A stretch of DNA of 33,142 nt from Acidobacteriota bacterium (GTDB lineage: Bacteria > Acidobacteriota > Vicinamibacteria > Vicinamibacterales > UBA8438): NCBI GenBank assembly GCA_015659035.1, contig DQNS01000137.1, forward strand, positions 1 through 33,142, written 5' to 3'. The position numbers and the translations under genes were made by a program. Below the pieces are notes generated by a model, which saw only the letters and a program-made list of their open reading frames with translations, had not been told where the DNA came from and ran no database searches. How positions within the stretch are numbered: the first letter of the stretch is position 1; every line of letters begins with the position of its first letter. This document shows, one piece after another, positions 7,625 through 15,897 of this stretch.

Positions 7625-8275
7625 CTAGCACGGGGCACCAGTGCCGAGCCGGACGATGTCCCGGCGCAGCTCGTCGAGGCTGCGGACGTAGGGGTTCAGC
7701 GCGTCGATCGCCGACGCGAGGTCGGCCCGCCCCCGGTCGGTCAGCCAGCGCGAGAAGTCGCTGGTCCGACGGCCAAGCCGCAGCCTGGCCTCGAAGAAGT
7801 GGAAGTAGAGCGATGCGTGGGAGATTGCCGCGACCTTCCGGAAGAAATCGTCGACATCATCCGCGACGATGCCGGTCGGCAGCACGAAGCTGCGGGACCG
7901 ACAGAAGTGAAACGCCTCCTCCGGACGGCACTCGTAGCCGGGGCGATCCAGCTCGCCAAGATACTCGTCGACCGTTCCGATGACGGCGTCGCGGAGCTCC
8001 CTGATGGTGGTGAAGGCGAGCAGGTCGATGGCCGCCAGCTTTTCGGCCAGGGCCTCTTCCCGCAGCGCCTGCGACACCCAGCGGGCGAAGTCGTTGTAGT
8101 GCGCCGAGCGCTGAAAGTCGTGCGCAAGATACTCCTGGTGCGTGTGAAAGAAGATCGACGAACCCGGCACCTTGGGTAACTCGGCGCGCAACTCTTTGAG
8201 ACTGCAGACCTTGATGCCGGTCAGTACCACCAGCCGCAGCTCGGTGTCGAAGATGAAGGACTTCTGGTCTCTCAT
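7625..8275 (-). CDS. DUF5752-type protein of unknown function
   Basis: A 216-aa soluble protein that I recognise as the DUF5752 type from its pattern: SSIFFHTHQEYLAHD near residue 45, YNDFARWV, an LR-rich helix at about 92, FHFCRSRSFVLPTGIVADDV at about 122-141, then SLYFHFFEARLRLG and DFSRWL. The C-terminal region, about residues 190-207 (LNPYVRSLDELRRDIVRL), is also typical. It has several conserved His and aromatic residues but no catalytic motif that I can assign. It overlaps the upstream amidohydrolase gene by ATGA and precedes treT, so a role in trehalose or sugar metabolism is possible. No membrane segment or signal peptide is seen. Confidence 0.75.
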   Translation of the reverse strand: MRDQKSFIFDTELRLVVLTGIKVCSLKELRAELPKVPGSSIFFHTHQEYLAHDFQRSAHYNDFARWVSQALREEALAEKLAAIDLLAFTTIRELRDAVIGTVDEYLGELDRPGYECRPEEAFHFCRSRSFVLPTGIVADDVDDFFRKVAAISHASLYFHFFEARLRLGRRTSDFSRWLTDRGRADLASAIDALNPYVRSLDELRRDIVRLGTGAPC

Positions 8276-9171
8276 GCGTCACCAAACACGCGGTCGAAGT
8301 TGCTTCCGAGGATCTGCGCGCGAGCGGCGTCGTCGATCCCCAGGTCATCGAGAATCGACATCTGCGTGTCGTAGACCGGTTGTTGCCAGCCACGCGGGAA
8401 AAACGACGAATCGGTGCCGAACAGCAGACGGTCCGGCCCGAGCGTCTCAAGCGTCTGCCGGAACACGTCGGCGAGTGTCAGCCCCGGCAGGTATCGCAGC
8501 CACGCGTTCGAGCTGGAGGTGTCCAGATGGATGTTCGGGCAGAGGTCGGCCGCCATCAGCGTCTCTCTCAGGAACCCGGCGCCGAAGTGCGGAATCACCA
8601 CCGGCACCCCCGGGTATCGGGTCGTGAGAGGCACGATCGCCAACGGGTCGCCAAGCCTGATGTCGACGCGGGTCGCGAGCCCCAGCTTGCGTCGGACACC
8701 GAGGGTCAGCACCCCGCAGTGGATGAAGACGGCAGCGCCCGCGTCGGCCGCACACGCGAACACCCGGTCGACGCCATCGTGGTCCAGCGCGTAGCCGTGC
8801 ATCGCTGGAAACAGACACACGCACCGGAGCCCGTCCGCACCGAGCGCGCGGGGCACGCGCGTGCCCGCGCCGGGTGCCGTCGGGTCCACCATGGTCATGC
8901 CGACGAGCCGCTTGGGGTGCCGGCGCACGGCAGCGGCGACCGATGGCTCGTCTCCTGGCACACTGGCCATCACCGCGGCGCGGGCGACACCATGGGTGTC
9001 GAGCTCGCTGACCCACCGGTCGGCCAGTGTCTCGGGGTCGCCCGGCGGCTGCCAGCCCAGTCGTTCGGGAATCGCGACCGCGGCGTCGTCGGTCAAGGGG
9101 GGCGTCGTCTGGCTTCCGAGCGTCGCGAAGAATCGGGAGGAGAAGAAGTGACAGTGTGCGTCGTTGACCAT
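8272..9171 (-). CDS. Amidohydrolase-2 family metal-dependent hydrolase/decarboxylase
   Basis: A 299-aa TIM-barrel hydrolase of the amidohydrolase-2 type. Metal-site residues are visible: H6 and H8 (DAHCHF), H151 (FIHCG), H195 (VIPHFG) and D254 (LLFGTDSSF). Members of this group hydrolyse or decarboxylate small acids, for example the ACMSD and gamma-resorcylate decarboxylases. The substrate here is unknown. It overlaps DUF5752 by ATGA and heads the cluster leading to treT. Length is normal for the family, with no signal peptide. The 145-bp divergent region before it has a palindrome, cagtatactg, at 9205-9214, which could serve as a -10 box in either direction. Confidence 0.85.
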   Translation of the reverse strand: MVNDAHCHFFSSRFFATLGSQTTPPLTDDAAVAIPERLGWQPPGDPETLADRWVSELDTHGVARAAVMASVPGDEPSVAAAVRRHPKRLVGMTMVDPTAPGAGTRVPRALGADGLRCVCLFPAMHGYALDHDGVDRVFACAADAGAAVFIHCGVLTLGVRRKLGLATRVDIRLGDPLAIVPLTTRYPGVPVVIPHFGAGFLRETLMAADLCPNIHLDTSSSNAWLRYLPGLTLADVFRQTLETLGPDRLLFGTDSSFFPRGWQQPVYDTQMSILDDLGIDDAARAQILGSNFDRVFGDA

Positions 9172-9300
9172 GTTCGCCAGCGGACGATGAAGGATCTTCT
9201 CCTGCAGTATACTGGCTGCCCGGCAGTCGGTGGCGAAGGTCCGGCGTCGAAACTATCCGGATCTTCATCGCGGTCAGGGCAGCCGGTTCGGTCGGTGGGC

Positions 9301-9308
9301 AAAGGAGG
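9301..9308 (+). promoter_or_regulatory. Strong Shine-Dalgarno that fixes a GTG start
   Basis: aaaggagg at 9301-9308 lies 8 nt before the GTG at 9317. This favours GTG over the upstream ATG at 9230, which would add 29 basic, poorly structured residues. Confidence 0.7.
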
Positions 9309-9316
9309 TCGTGCTC

Positions 9317-9577
9317 GTGGCAAGTGTGGGGAAGGTCGGTCGAAACGACCCCTGTCCGTGTGGCAGCGGCAAAAAATACAAGCAGTGCTGCCAGCGCAAG
9401 ACACACGCTATTAGCTCGACGGCCTGGATCGCGATCGTCGCGTTCGCGGTCGCCGCGCTGGCCGCGTTCATCTTCAGCTTCAACACGACGACCCCGCTCG
9501 GCGACGCCAGATGTCCGCCCGGCCAGGTGTGGAATCTCGGGCACGATGGTAGCCCACTACCTCACTGCCACGGCTGA
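9317..9577 (+). CDS. Small membrane protein with an N-terminal SEC-C zinc motif
   Basis: An 86-aa protein. Residues about 8-22 are a SEC-C motif ([17 protein letters not shown]), the zinc knuckle known from the SecA C-terminus. One hydrophobic helix follows at about 31-52 ([20 protein letters not shown]), then a short tail with [12 protein letters not shown] and a C-terminal HCHG. The design suggests a cytoplasmic zinc module joined to a membrane helix, with a Cys/His tail outside. A role near the Sec or ribosome pathway is only a guess, since SEC-C motifs occur in many contexts. The start is GTG, chosen from the strong ribosome binding site. It is a single gene between the amidohydrolase (divergent) and the aldo/keto reductase. 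Confidence 0.75.
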   Translation: MASVGKVGRNDPCPCGSGKKYKQCCQRKTHAISSTAWIAIVAFAVAALAAFIFSFNTTTPLGDARCPPGQVWNLGHDGSPLPHCHG

Positions 9578-9673
9578 GACAACGTCAGCCTACCGGAATC
9601 TGGGCTCCGAGACCGGGGACCCGGGACTCGTATCACTGGCGTCCTGGACCACCGGGCGCCCACCACGATAAAG

Positions 9674-9701
9674 CCCGAGCCCCGAAGCCCGAATCTCAAG
9701 A
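9674..9701 (+). repeat. 7-bp repeat array (CCCGAGC, CCCGAAG, CCCGAAT, CTCAAGA)
   Basis: Four 7-mers in the 138-bp spacer before the aldo/keto reductase. They are related to the CNGAAGN consensus of the other arrays. Confidence 0.55.
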
Positions 9702-9715
9702 GCTCTCCTGTCGCC

Positions 9716-10702
9716 ATGGACTACGTCTCACTCGGGCGCACCGGTCTGAAGGTGTCCCGGCTCTGTCTCGGCATGATGACCTACGGGTCACCGAGCTGGC
9801 GCGACTGGGTCCTGCCCGAGGCGGAGGGCCGTCGGGTCTTTCGGCGGGCGCTCGAGCACGGCATCAACTTCTTCGACACCGCCGACATGTACTCGATCGG
9901 GGTGAGCGAAGAGATTCTGGGGCGCGCCATCAAAGATATGACGCGGCGCGACCAGGTGGTCATCGCCACCAAGGCACATTTTCCGATGGGCGACGGCCCC
10001 AACGATCGGGGACTGTCGCGCAAGCATCTCTTCGACGCGATCGACGGGTCGCTGCGGCGTCTCGGGCTGGATCACGTCGATCTGTATCAGATCCACCGCC
10101 TCGACCCGGAGACGCCGATCGAGGAAACACTGGACGCGCTCAACGACATCGTGCGGGCCGGCAAGGCGCGGTATCTGGGAGCGTCCAGCATGTATGCCTG
10201 GCAATTCGCGCAGCTGCTCCACACGGCCGATCGTCACGGTTGGGCCCGGTTCGTGTCGATGCAAAACCACTACAACCTCGTGTATCGCGAGGAGGAGCGC
10301 GAGATGCTTCCGCTGTGCCGGGCGGAGGGGGTCGGGGTGATCCCATGGAGTCCGCTCGCGCGCGGGTTTCTGGCCGGCACACGGAGACCGGAAGCGGAAG
10401 CGTGGGGGACGACCCCTCGGGCGAAGAGCGACGCTTTCGCCCACACGCTGTACTACTCGGAGAGCGACTTCCAGATCGTCGAGCGGGTCACCGAGCTGGC
10501 CACCCGGCGTGAGCTGACGCCTGCGCAGATCGCCCTGGCCTGGCTGGTGCGTCAGCCCGGTGTCACCGCCCCGATCGTCGGGGTGTCACAGATCGCCCAA
10601 CTCGACCAGCTGGTTGCCGCGCTCGATGTCGAGCTGGATGACGAGGAGTGCGCGTTTCTCGAAGCGCTCTACACCCCGCACGCGGTGCTGGGGCACTCCT
10701 AG
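9716..10702 (+). CDS. Aldo/keto reductase
   Basis: A 328-aa NADPH-dependent TIM-barrel oxidoreductase. The catalytic tetrad is complete: D54 and Y59 (NFFDTADMYS), K86 (VVIATKAHF) and H127 (LYQIHRLD). The C-terminal cofactor region has QPGVTAPIVGVSQIAQLDQL, with the usual G/S phosphate contacts. It is most like the bacterial AKRs related to the Kv-beta/YhdN/tas type, acting on small aldehydes or ketones; the substrate is not predictable. The plus-strand gene converges on glnA, separated by 285 bp. The start is the ATG at 9716 and no strong ribosome binding site is seen. Confidence 0.92.
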   Translation: MDYVSLGRTGLKVSRLCLGMMTYGSPSWRDWVLPEAEGRRVFRRALEHGINFFDTADMYSIGVSEEILGRAIKDMTRRDQVVIATKAHFPMGDGPNDRGLSRKHLFDAIDGSLRRLGLDHVDLYQIHRLDPETPIEETLDALNDIVRAGKARYLGASSMYAWQFAQLLHTADRHGWARFVSMQNHYNLVYREEEREMLPLCRAEGVGVIPWSPLARGFLAGTRRPEAEAWGTTPRAKSDAFAHTLYYSESDFQIVERVTELATRRELTPAQIALAWLVRQPGVTAPIVGVSQIAQLDQLVAALDVELDDEECAFLEALYTPHAVLGHS

Positions 10703-10880
10703 TCTAGGACCCGGGTGGGAATAGGGAATAGCTGGGCGTCTTGGAGGTGACGGCGATGAACCGATCCAGACGACTCGCTGGTATACGCAACCAGAGTTCT
10801 GCCGACTGCTTACGCGCGCTGGGGTTACGGAGATCGCCGTGCGGCGCGGGTACACGTCGCGGCGAGAAGCCCTCCGGTTG

Positions 10881-10901
10881 CCTCCTGCCTTCTGACTTCT
10901 G
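10881..10901 (-). repeat. 7-bp repeat array (CAGAAGT, CAGAAGG, CAGGAGG)
   Basis: Three 7-mers on the minus strand in the convergent spacer between the aldo/keto reductase and glnA. Same family as the array at 5014. Confidence 0.7.
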
Positions 10902-10924
10902 CCACTTGGAAGAGTGCGCTCATC

Positions 10925-10971
10925 CCCCTCACCCAGGCCCTCTCCCGGAGGGAGAGGGAGAAACCGGAGCG
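10925..10971. repeat. Dispersed hairpin repeat (CCCTCTCCC-GGA-GGGAGAGGG core), copy 1
   Basis: The core 10938-10958 is a perfect 9-bp stem with a 3-nt loop. Flanks match copy 2 at 15850-15897: ccctcaccc before and gagaa..gggagcgc-like sequence after. This type of repeat is common in many bacterial genomes and gives spurious short ORFs. It lies about 17 bp beyond the glnA stop and may act as a 3'-end hairpin, but there is no U-tract on either strand. Confidence 0.75.
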
Positions 10972-10987
10972 CTCGTGTCGGAAGCCT

Positions 10988-12400
10988 CTAGAGGTCGAAA
11001 TACATCGCGAACTCCCACGGGTGCGGCCGCAGGCGGATCGCATCCACTTCGCCGCGCTTGAAGTCGATCCAGGTCTCCACGAGGTCGGACGTGAACACGT
11101 CGCCGTTCAGCAGGAAGTCGTTGTCCGCCGCCAGCGCGTCGAGTGACTCCTCCAGACTCCCCGGCGTGCTCTCGATCTTGGCCATCTCCTCGGGAGGGAG
11201 ATCGTACAGGTCCTTGTCGAGCGGTCCCGGCGGCGTGATCTTGTTCTGAATGCCGTCGAGTCCGGCCATCAGCATCGCGCTGAACGCCAGATAGCCGTTG
11301 CATGTCGGGTCGGGGAACCGGACCTCGATCCGCTTCGCCTTCTCGCTCGCCGAGTACACCGGAATCCGGACCGCCGCGCTCCGGTTCCGAAACGAGTAGA
11401 TCAGGTTGATCGGCGCCTCGTAGCCCGGCACCAGACGGCGATACGAGTTGGTGGTCGGGTTGCAGAACGCCAGCAGCGCCCCGGCGTGCTTCAGGATGCC
11501 GCCGATGTAGTAGAGCGCGGTCTTGCTGAGTCCCGCATGGGCGCCCGGATCGAAGAACGTATTCTTCCCGTCCTTCCAGAGACTCTGGTGGACGTGCATG
11601 CCAGAGCCGTTGTCCTGGAAGATCGGTTTGGGCATCATCGTCACCGTCTTGTCGTGTCGCCGCGCCACGTTCTTGACGACATACTTGTACTTCAGCAGCT
11701 TGTCGCCCATGCTCACGAGCGAGTCGAACCGCATGTCGATCTCCGTCTGACCGGCGGTGCCGACCTCGTGGTGGTGCACCTCGATCGCGACGCCGACCTG
11801 TTCGAGCTCGAGCATCATCTCGGTCCGGAGATCCTGGTGGCTGTCCATCGGGGGGACCGGGAAGTAGCCCTCCTTGTAGCGCGGCTTGTAGCCAAGGTTG
11901 GGCTGCTCGTCGCGCCCGCTGTTCCAGAACCCCTCCTTCGCGTCGACATAGTAGAAGCCATGGTCATGGCTCTGGCTGAACCGCACGTCGTCGAGAATGA
12001 AGAACTCCGGTTCCGGTCCGAAATACGCCGTGTCCGCGATTCCGGTGCTGTTCAGATACGCCTCGGCCTTCTGGGCGACATAGCGGGGGTCTCGAGAATA
12101 GGCCTCGCCCGTGATCGGGTCCTTGACGTTGCAAATGATGTTCAGGGTCGGGTGCTGGGTGAACGGGTCCTCGAACGCGGTCGCCGGGTCGGGGAACAGC
12201 AGCATGTCGCTTTCCTGGATCTGCTTGAACCCGCGGATGCTCGAGCCGTCGAACCCGACCCCTTCCTCGAAGGCGTCCAGGTCGAACTCCTTCGCGGAGA
12301 CGGTGAAGTGCTGCCAGAGTCCCGGCAGATCGATGAACCGTAGATCGATCGCCGGAATGCCCTTGTCCTTGATCAATGCCATCACGTCGTTCGGTGTCAT
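10988..12400 (-). CDS. glnA: Glutamine synthetase type I (GSI-beta)
   Basis: A 470-aa enzyme making glutamine from glutamate, ammonia and ATP; it is expected to form a dodecamer. Visible motifs: the N-terminal beta-grasp with FDGSSIRGF (50-58), the metal ligands E129 and E131 (YFGPEPEFF), [17 protein letters not shown] (209-225), the ATP region [16 protein letters not shown] (258-273), NRSAAVRIP (339-347) and the C-terminal RPHPWEF. The adenylylation tyrosine is Y399 in [10 protein letters not shown], so it is the GSI-beta form that can be adenylylated. Length matches E. coli (469 aa). The ATG is preceded by gggagg at 7 nt. It is the last gene of glnD-glnB-glnA, 39 bp after glnB. The adenylyltransferase gene glnE is not in the window. 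Confidence 0.97.
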   Translation of the reverse strand: MTPNDVMALIKDKGIPAIDLRFIDLPGLWQHFTVSAKEFDLDAFEEGVGFDGSSIRGFKQIQESDMLLFPDPATAFEDPFTQHPTLNIICNVKDPITGEAYSRDPRYVAQKAEAYLNSTGIADTAYFGPEPEFFILDDVRFSQSHDHGFYYVDAKEGFWNSGRDEQPNLGYKPRYKEGYFPVPPMDSHQDLRTEMMLELEQVGVAIEVHHHEVGTAGQTEIDMRFDSLVSMGDKLLKYKYVVKNVARRHDKTVTMMPKPIFQDNGSGMHVHQSLWKDGKNTFFDPGAHAGLSKTALYYIGGILKHAGALLAFCNPTTNSYRRLVPGYEAPINLIYSFRNRSAAVRIPVYSASEKAKRIEVRFPDPTCNGYLAFSAMLMAGLDGIQNKITPPGPLDKDLYDLPPEEMAKIESTPGSLEESLDALAADNDFLLNGDVFTSDLVETWIDFKRGEVDAIRLRPHPWEFAMYFDL

Positions 12401-12439
12401 CCGTCGTCCTCCCTATCCCTCTATTGGTGGCGCAATCCG

Positions 12440-12763
12440 TTACACCACGTCTCGTTCGCCGGTGCGAATGTTGAGGCTTTCTTCGACCGGGATCACGAAG
12501 ACCCGCCCATCGCCGATTCTGGCTGCGGACATGATCGCGTCTATCACGCCCTCCACCATCTCGTCCGGCACGACCGCCTCGATCTTCATCTTCGGTAACA
12601 GGCTCACCTCGTACTCGCGTCCGCGATACACGGCCGAGTGTCCCCGTTGCCGCCCGTGACCACGCACCTCGGTGACGGTCATGCCACCCACGTTGCACGC
12701 AGCCAGCGCGTCTTTGACCTCGTCCACCTTGTTGGGTCGCACGATCGCCTTAACGAGCTTCAT
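12440..12763 (-). CDS. glnB: Nitrogen regulatory protein P-II (GlnB type)
   Basis: A 107-aa trimeric signal protein that binds ATP/ADP and 2-oxoglutarate. The T-loop (about 37-58) has Y46 and the uridylylation site Y51 (YRGREYEV), preceded by RGHGRQRGH. The B-loop is ARIGDGRVF, and the C-terminal RTGER matches the nucleotide-binding tail. Start: the ATG giving MKLVKAIVRP, the conserved PII beginning; a codon at 12772 would add only three residues. It overlaps the glnD stop by 14 bp and precedes glnA, so the PII sensor, its modifying enzyme and the target synthetase are encoded together. Compared with the second PII (17380), its T-loop and C-loop differ, which fits a role with GlnD/GlnA rather than AmtB. 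Confidence 0.95.
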   Translation of the reverse strand: MKLVKAIVRPNKVDEVKDALAACNVGGMTVTEVRGHGRQRGHSAVYRGREYEVSLLPKMKIEAVVPDEMVEGVIDAIMSAARIGDGRVFVIPVEESLNIRTGERDVV

Positions 12764-15338
12764 CGGCCACACCCACTGCCTGTTCGAGATCGGCCCGCAG
12801 GTTCTGCTCCATGTCCGGCGACAGCTTGGCGCCGTTGCGGGTCAGGTGGAACACGTCGATCGCCCGGTCGCCCTCGGTCGAGATCAGCACGAGGTCGATG
12901 TCGCAGCCGTGTTCCGAGATGACACGGCTGATGCGGTAGAGCAGCCCCCACTGGTTGGCGCCGCCGATCTCGAGCACCGTGTAGCGATCCGAGTAGTGGT
13001 GGTCAAAATGCACCAGGCTGTGGACTCGGATCTTGCCCCGCTGCGCCCGCGCGGCAGCGTCCCGGCCCCTGAGCATCGCCGTCAGCTCGACGTTGCCAGT
13101 GACCACATCCTGCAGCAGTCTGGTCAACTCGGACGGACCAGACTCGTTGAGCTCCAGGAACAGGTCGGCGTCGACGAAGCGGAACACGTCGATCACCACG
13201 TTCTGGCGATTGCTCATCGCCTGCCCGCGCAGGATGTCCATGCCGAAGTATGAGAGGACCCCGCAGATATTGGAGAAGATCCGTGGCCGATCCTTGGTGA
13301 CGACACTCAGTCCCCAGACGTCGTCGTGCTTGTCAAGCGTCAGACGCACCTCGTCCGGCTCGAGGTCGCGTGACAGCCGGATGTGCGCATACACCGTGCG
13401 CGGGTCGACGAGGCGGAGGTAGCGTTGCGGCAGTCCCTCGAGAAAGCCGGTCACCTGGTGCTTGGAGATCTCCGGCGGACGGTGGGCCTGGAGCTGCGCG
13501 ATGCTCGACTGTCCGCTCGCGATCACCTCGTCGCCGTAGCCCAGCGTGATGCGGTTGTAGGTGTCCACGTAGAGCCGCCACAGGAGGTCTTCTTTCCACG
13601 GCGTGAGGGTGTTCGGGCTCACCGCCTGGATGTCGGCGAGCGTCAGCAGACACAGCATCTTGAGCCTGTCCTCGGTGCCGACCAGCCGGGCGAACTGTCG
13701 TGCCACCTCCGGGTCCTCGCTGTCCCGGCGGAACGCCGCCACCGACATCTGGAGATGGTGCCGGATCAGGAACTCGACCGTGCGGATCGACTCGGGGGGC
13801 ACCCGGAGCCGTCGGAGCGGTCCCTCCGCCATCCGGATGCTTTCCTCGGCGTGGTTCCTGTTCGTCCACTTCCCGACGTCGTGAAACAGCAGCGCCAGCA
13901 CGATCAGCTCCGGCTGCCGCAGCTCGGCGAGGACGCGGGCGAACCGCCGTCGCTGGGTGGCGTTCGGGTCGGCGAGCTCCGACAGATTGCGGATGGTCAA
14001 GAGCGTGTGCTCGTCGACCGTATATTTGTGGTAGAAGTCGCGGATGACCCGGCAGTAGATCTTGCGGAACTCCGGAAACATGCGGCCCAGCAGGCCGCTC
14101 TCGTGCATCTCTGACAGCCGCTCGTAGAGCCCCGGTTTTGGCGTGAGCAAGTGCAGGAACTGGTCACGCTCGCCCGTGGCCGGAAAGAACGCCTCAGATG
14201 TGTAGCGGTCGCTGTGCCGTTCAACAAACGCCAGCGCCTCGGGCGACACCGGACAGCCCTCGTCGATCGCCGCCTGGAAGGCGTTGAGCCAGGTGCGTGG
14301 CTGGAGCGATGCTCGGACGGTGTCGACGAAGCCGATCCCGTCGCGGCTCATCAGGATATTGTCGCCAACCGACTTCGTCGTCCCGGGACCGGGCGGCGGG
14401 TTCGCCTCGGTGATGGCGGCGGCCAGGATCCGCGCGATGATCCGGGCGTGATGGAAGTAGACGCTCATCAGCGCTTCGACCTGCCTCCGTGCTTCGCCGC
14501 CGGGCGACCCGAACCGTTCGGCAACCGCCTCCTGATCATCGTGGCTCAGGACGTTCAGATTGCGCCGGTTCTCCAGATGCAACAGTGACCGGAGCCGGAG
14601 GAAAAACTCCTCCGCCTCGTCGAGTGCCTCGACGAGGCGGCCGGAGGTCGCAGGCACCGAGCGGGCCGTGCCTGGCTGGGTCAGGGCCACGAACGTCCGA
14701 ATCGCTGCGACATCGCGGAGCGCCCCGGGCGCCTCCTTCACGTCCGGCTCGAGCTGGTAGATCGTGGCGTTGAAGTGCCGATGGCGCTCGGCGACCAGAC
14801 CGAACAATGCCTCGACCGTCGGTTGTCGCCAGACCGACTCGGGGCCGTGGACGAGGGTGTCGAATCGCTCGAAGACACCGGCATCGCCCGTCAGGAAGCG
14901 GGAGTCGCCGACCGCGACGAGAAACTCCGGGTTGTCCGTCTCGGCCTGCGAGAACTCGCTCAACTGGCGCACCTGATGACCCACATCGAAGCCGAGGTCC
15001 CAGAGCGGGTGTAACAGCGCCTTGACGAAACGTTCCTCGGCGGCAGCAATCGGGCCGCCAAACAGGATCATCAGGTCGAGGTCAGAGTGGAGACACAGGT
15101 GGCGTCGGCCATATCCGCCAATCGCCAGCAGCGCGACCGGGGTCTCGGCCTGTGAGGAGGCTTCCGCGTATATCCGCATCACGAGGCGGTCGATCCGTCT
15201 GGAGTAGTTCTCTGCCGCCTGCGCGCCACCCCGTGCCAGACGGATCTCGACGCGGTACTCGTCGCGCGCTGCGCAGAGCATCTCGGCGAGGGAGCGCTCA
15301 CCGGCCGGCGCGGCATCGGCGGCGTGCTCAATGGTCAT
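12750..15338 (-). CDS. glnD: [Protein-PII] uridylyltransferase/uridylyl-removing enzyme
   Basis: An 862-aa nitrogen sensor that adds UMP to PII when glutamine is low and removes it when glutamine is high. Domains in order: nucleotidyltransferase with GGYGRR (74-79) and metal aspartates D86 and D88 in SDLDL; a linker helical region; an HD phosphohydrolase with H486-D487 (LLFHDVGKW), H496 (NHAEES) and RHHLQM near 526-531; then two ACT domains, about 672-745 and 785-860, which bind glutamine. All catalytic residues are present. The ATG at 15338 follows a ggag; an in-frame GTG at 15356 is an alternative start. It is the first gene of glnD-glnB-glnA, 556 bp downstream of amtB. A strong hairpin lies just upstream at 15363-15399. 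Confidence 0.95.
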   Translation of the reverse strand: MTIEHAADAAPAGERSLAEMLCAARDEYRVEIRLARGGAQAAENYSRRIDRLVMRIYAEASSQAETPVALLAIGGYGRRHLCLHSDLDLMILFGGPIAAAEERFVKALLHPLWDLGFDVGHQVRQLSEFSQAETDNPEFLVAVGDSRFLTGDAGVFERFDTLVHGPESVWRQPTVEALFGLVAERHRHFNATIYQLEPDVKEAPGALRDVAAIRTFVALTQPGTARSVPATSGRLVEALDEAEEFFLRLRSLLHLENRRNLNVLSHDDQEAVAERFGSPGGEARRQVEALMSVYFHHARIIARILAAAITEANPPPGPGTTKSVGDNILMSRDGIGFVDTVRASLQPRTWLNAFQAAIDEGCPVSPEALAFVERHSDRYTSEAFFPATGERDQFLHLLTPKPGLYERLSEMHESGLLGRMFPEFRKIYCRVIRDFYHKYTVDEHTLLTIRNLSELADPNATQRRRFARVLAELRQPELIVLALLFHDVGKWTNRNHAEESIRMAEGPLRRLRVPPESIRTVEFLIRHHLQMSVAAFRRDSEDPEVARQFARLVGTEDRLKMLCLLTLADIQAVSPNTLTPWKEDLLWRLYVDTYNRITLGYGDEVIASGQSSIAQLQAHRPPEISKHQVTGFLEGLPQRYLRLVDPRTVYAHIRLSRDLEPDEVRLTLDKHDDVWGLSVVTKDRPRIFSNICGVLSYFGMDILRGQAMSNRQNVVIDVFRFVDADLFLELNESGPSELTRLLQDVVTGNVELTAMLRGRDAAARAQRGKIRVHSLVHFDHHYSDRYTVLEIGGANQWGLLYRISRVISEHGCDIDLVLISTEGDRAIDVFHLTRNGAKLSPDMEQNLRADLEQAVGVADEAR

Positions 15339-15362
15339 CGATACGCGAAGCTCCACACAACG

Positions 15363-15399
15363 CTGACCCGGGCCGATACGGTGCGGGCCCGCGGGTCAG
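15363..15399. promoter_or_regulatory. Inverted repeat immediately upstream of glnD
   Basis: ctgaccc at 15363-15369 pairs with gggtcag at 15393-15399, extended by g15370-c15392 and, after a 2-nt bulge, by ggcc 15371-15374 with ggcc 15386-15389. The arm ends 24 bp before the glnD ATG, so it would lie in the 5' leader or act as an operator. There is no U-tract. Confidence 0.4.
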
Positions 15400-15427
15400 C
15401 CGACCCGAGACGGGTGCCGCCAACCTT

Positions 15428-15450
15428 GGCTTCGTCTCGGGCTTCAGGCG
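15428..15450 (-). repeat. Degenerate GAAG-type repeat, inverted copy of the 6171-6196 sequence
   Basis: On the minus strand the sequence gcgcctgaagcccga at 15449-15435 repeats that starting near 6172 on the plus strand, followed by further GAAGC units with broken 7-bp spacing. Confidence 0.4.
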
Positions 15451-15566
15451 CTCCGGTGGGTTCTCACAGACCCGCTGTTCACTCGTCTCTCTAAGGACTT
15501 GAGACCTTGGACGTGAGATCTCTCGGAGGGTGCTGAAGAATGCGGCGAAGCCCTCAGGGTTTTTTG

Positions 15567-15587
15567 ACTCCTAACTTCTGACTTCCG
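15567..15587 (-). repeat. 7-bp repeat array (CGGAAGT, CAGAAGT, TAGGAGT)
   Basis: Three 7-mers on the minus strand in the amtB-glnD spacer. Same family as the array at 5014. Confidence 0.6.
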
Positions 15588-15601
15588 TAGGACCCCGTCA
15601 C

Positions 15602-15721
15602 CTAGTACCCGCTGCTGAAGCCGAAGGTGGCGACCGCCTGGACCGGGAGCCGCCGTACGGGACGCCAACTACCTGCCATGTGGGTGCCTCGGACCGTCAG
15701 TCGCCCGAATGAACGAGTCAT
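15602..15721 (-). pseudogene. Possible remnant of an outer-membrane protein C-terminus (39 codons)
   Basis: A short frame from ATG 15721 to TAG 15602 ends in LPVQAVATFGFSSGY. The alternating pattern with a terminal aromatic resembles the last strand of a beta-barrel porin. Porin-like genes often sit next to glnK-amtB in other bacteria. There is no good ribosome binding site and the region is too short to prove this; it may be chance. Confidence 0.2.
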
Positions 15722-15849
15722 CTTACCAGAGGTTCTGGCATCCGGCGGCGGTGACGGAGGTGGATGCTGCCGCCGTCGGCTGCGAACGTGTTCAGCAGCC
15801 GATTCACCGAGCGCCCGGAGCCTGAGGCCCGCAAGCGATGTAGCGATGA

Positions 15850-15897
15850 ACCCTCACCCCGCCCCTCTCCCAGAGAGAGGGAGAAGCGGGAGCGCCC
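15850..15897. repeat. Dispersed hairpin repeat (CCCTCTC-GAGAGGG core), copy 2
   Basis: Stem ccctctc at 15863-15869 with gagaggg at 15875-15881. Shared flanks with copy 1 (10925-10971). It lies about 15 bp beyond the amtB stop, just as copy 1 lies beyond glnA. Confidence 0.7.

Noticed and set aside
9205-9214. Firm promoter at the cagtatactg palindrome
   Set aside because: It could be a -10 box on either strand, but no -35 element fits; mentioned only with the neighbouring gene.
10825-11043. Short minus-strand frame containing FSLSLRERAWVRG, and a similar one at 15718-15900
   Set aside because: Both are translations of the dispersed CCCTCTCCC hairpin repeat, a known source of false proteins.
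15540-15570. Plus-strand terminator at ccctcagggtttttt
   Set aside because: The stem is only 4 bp and no plus-strand gene ends nearby.
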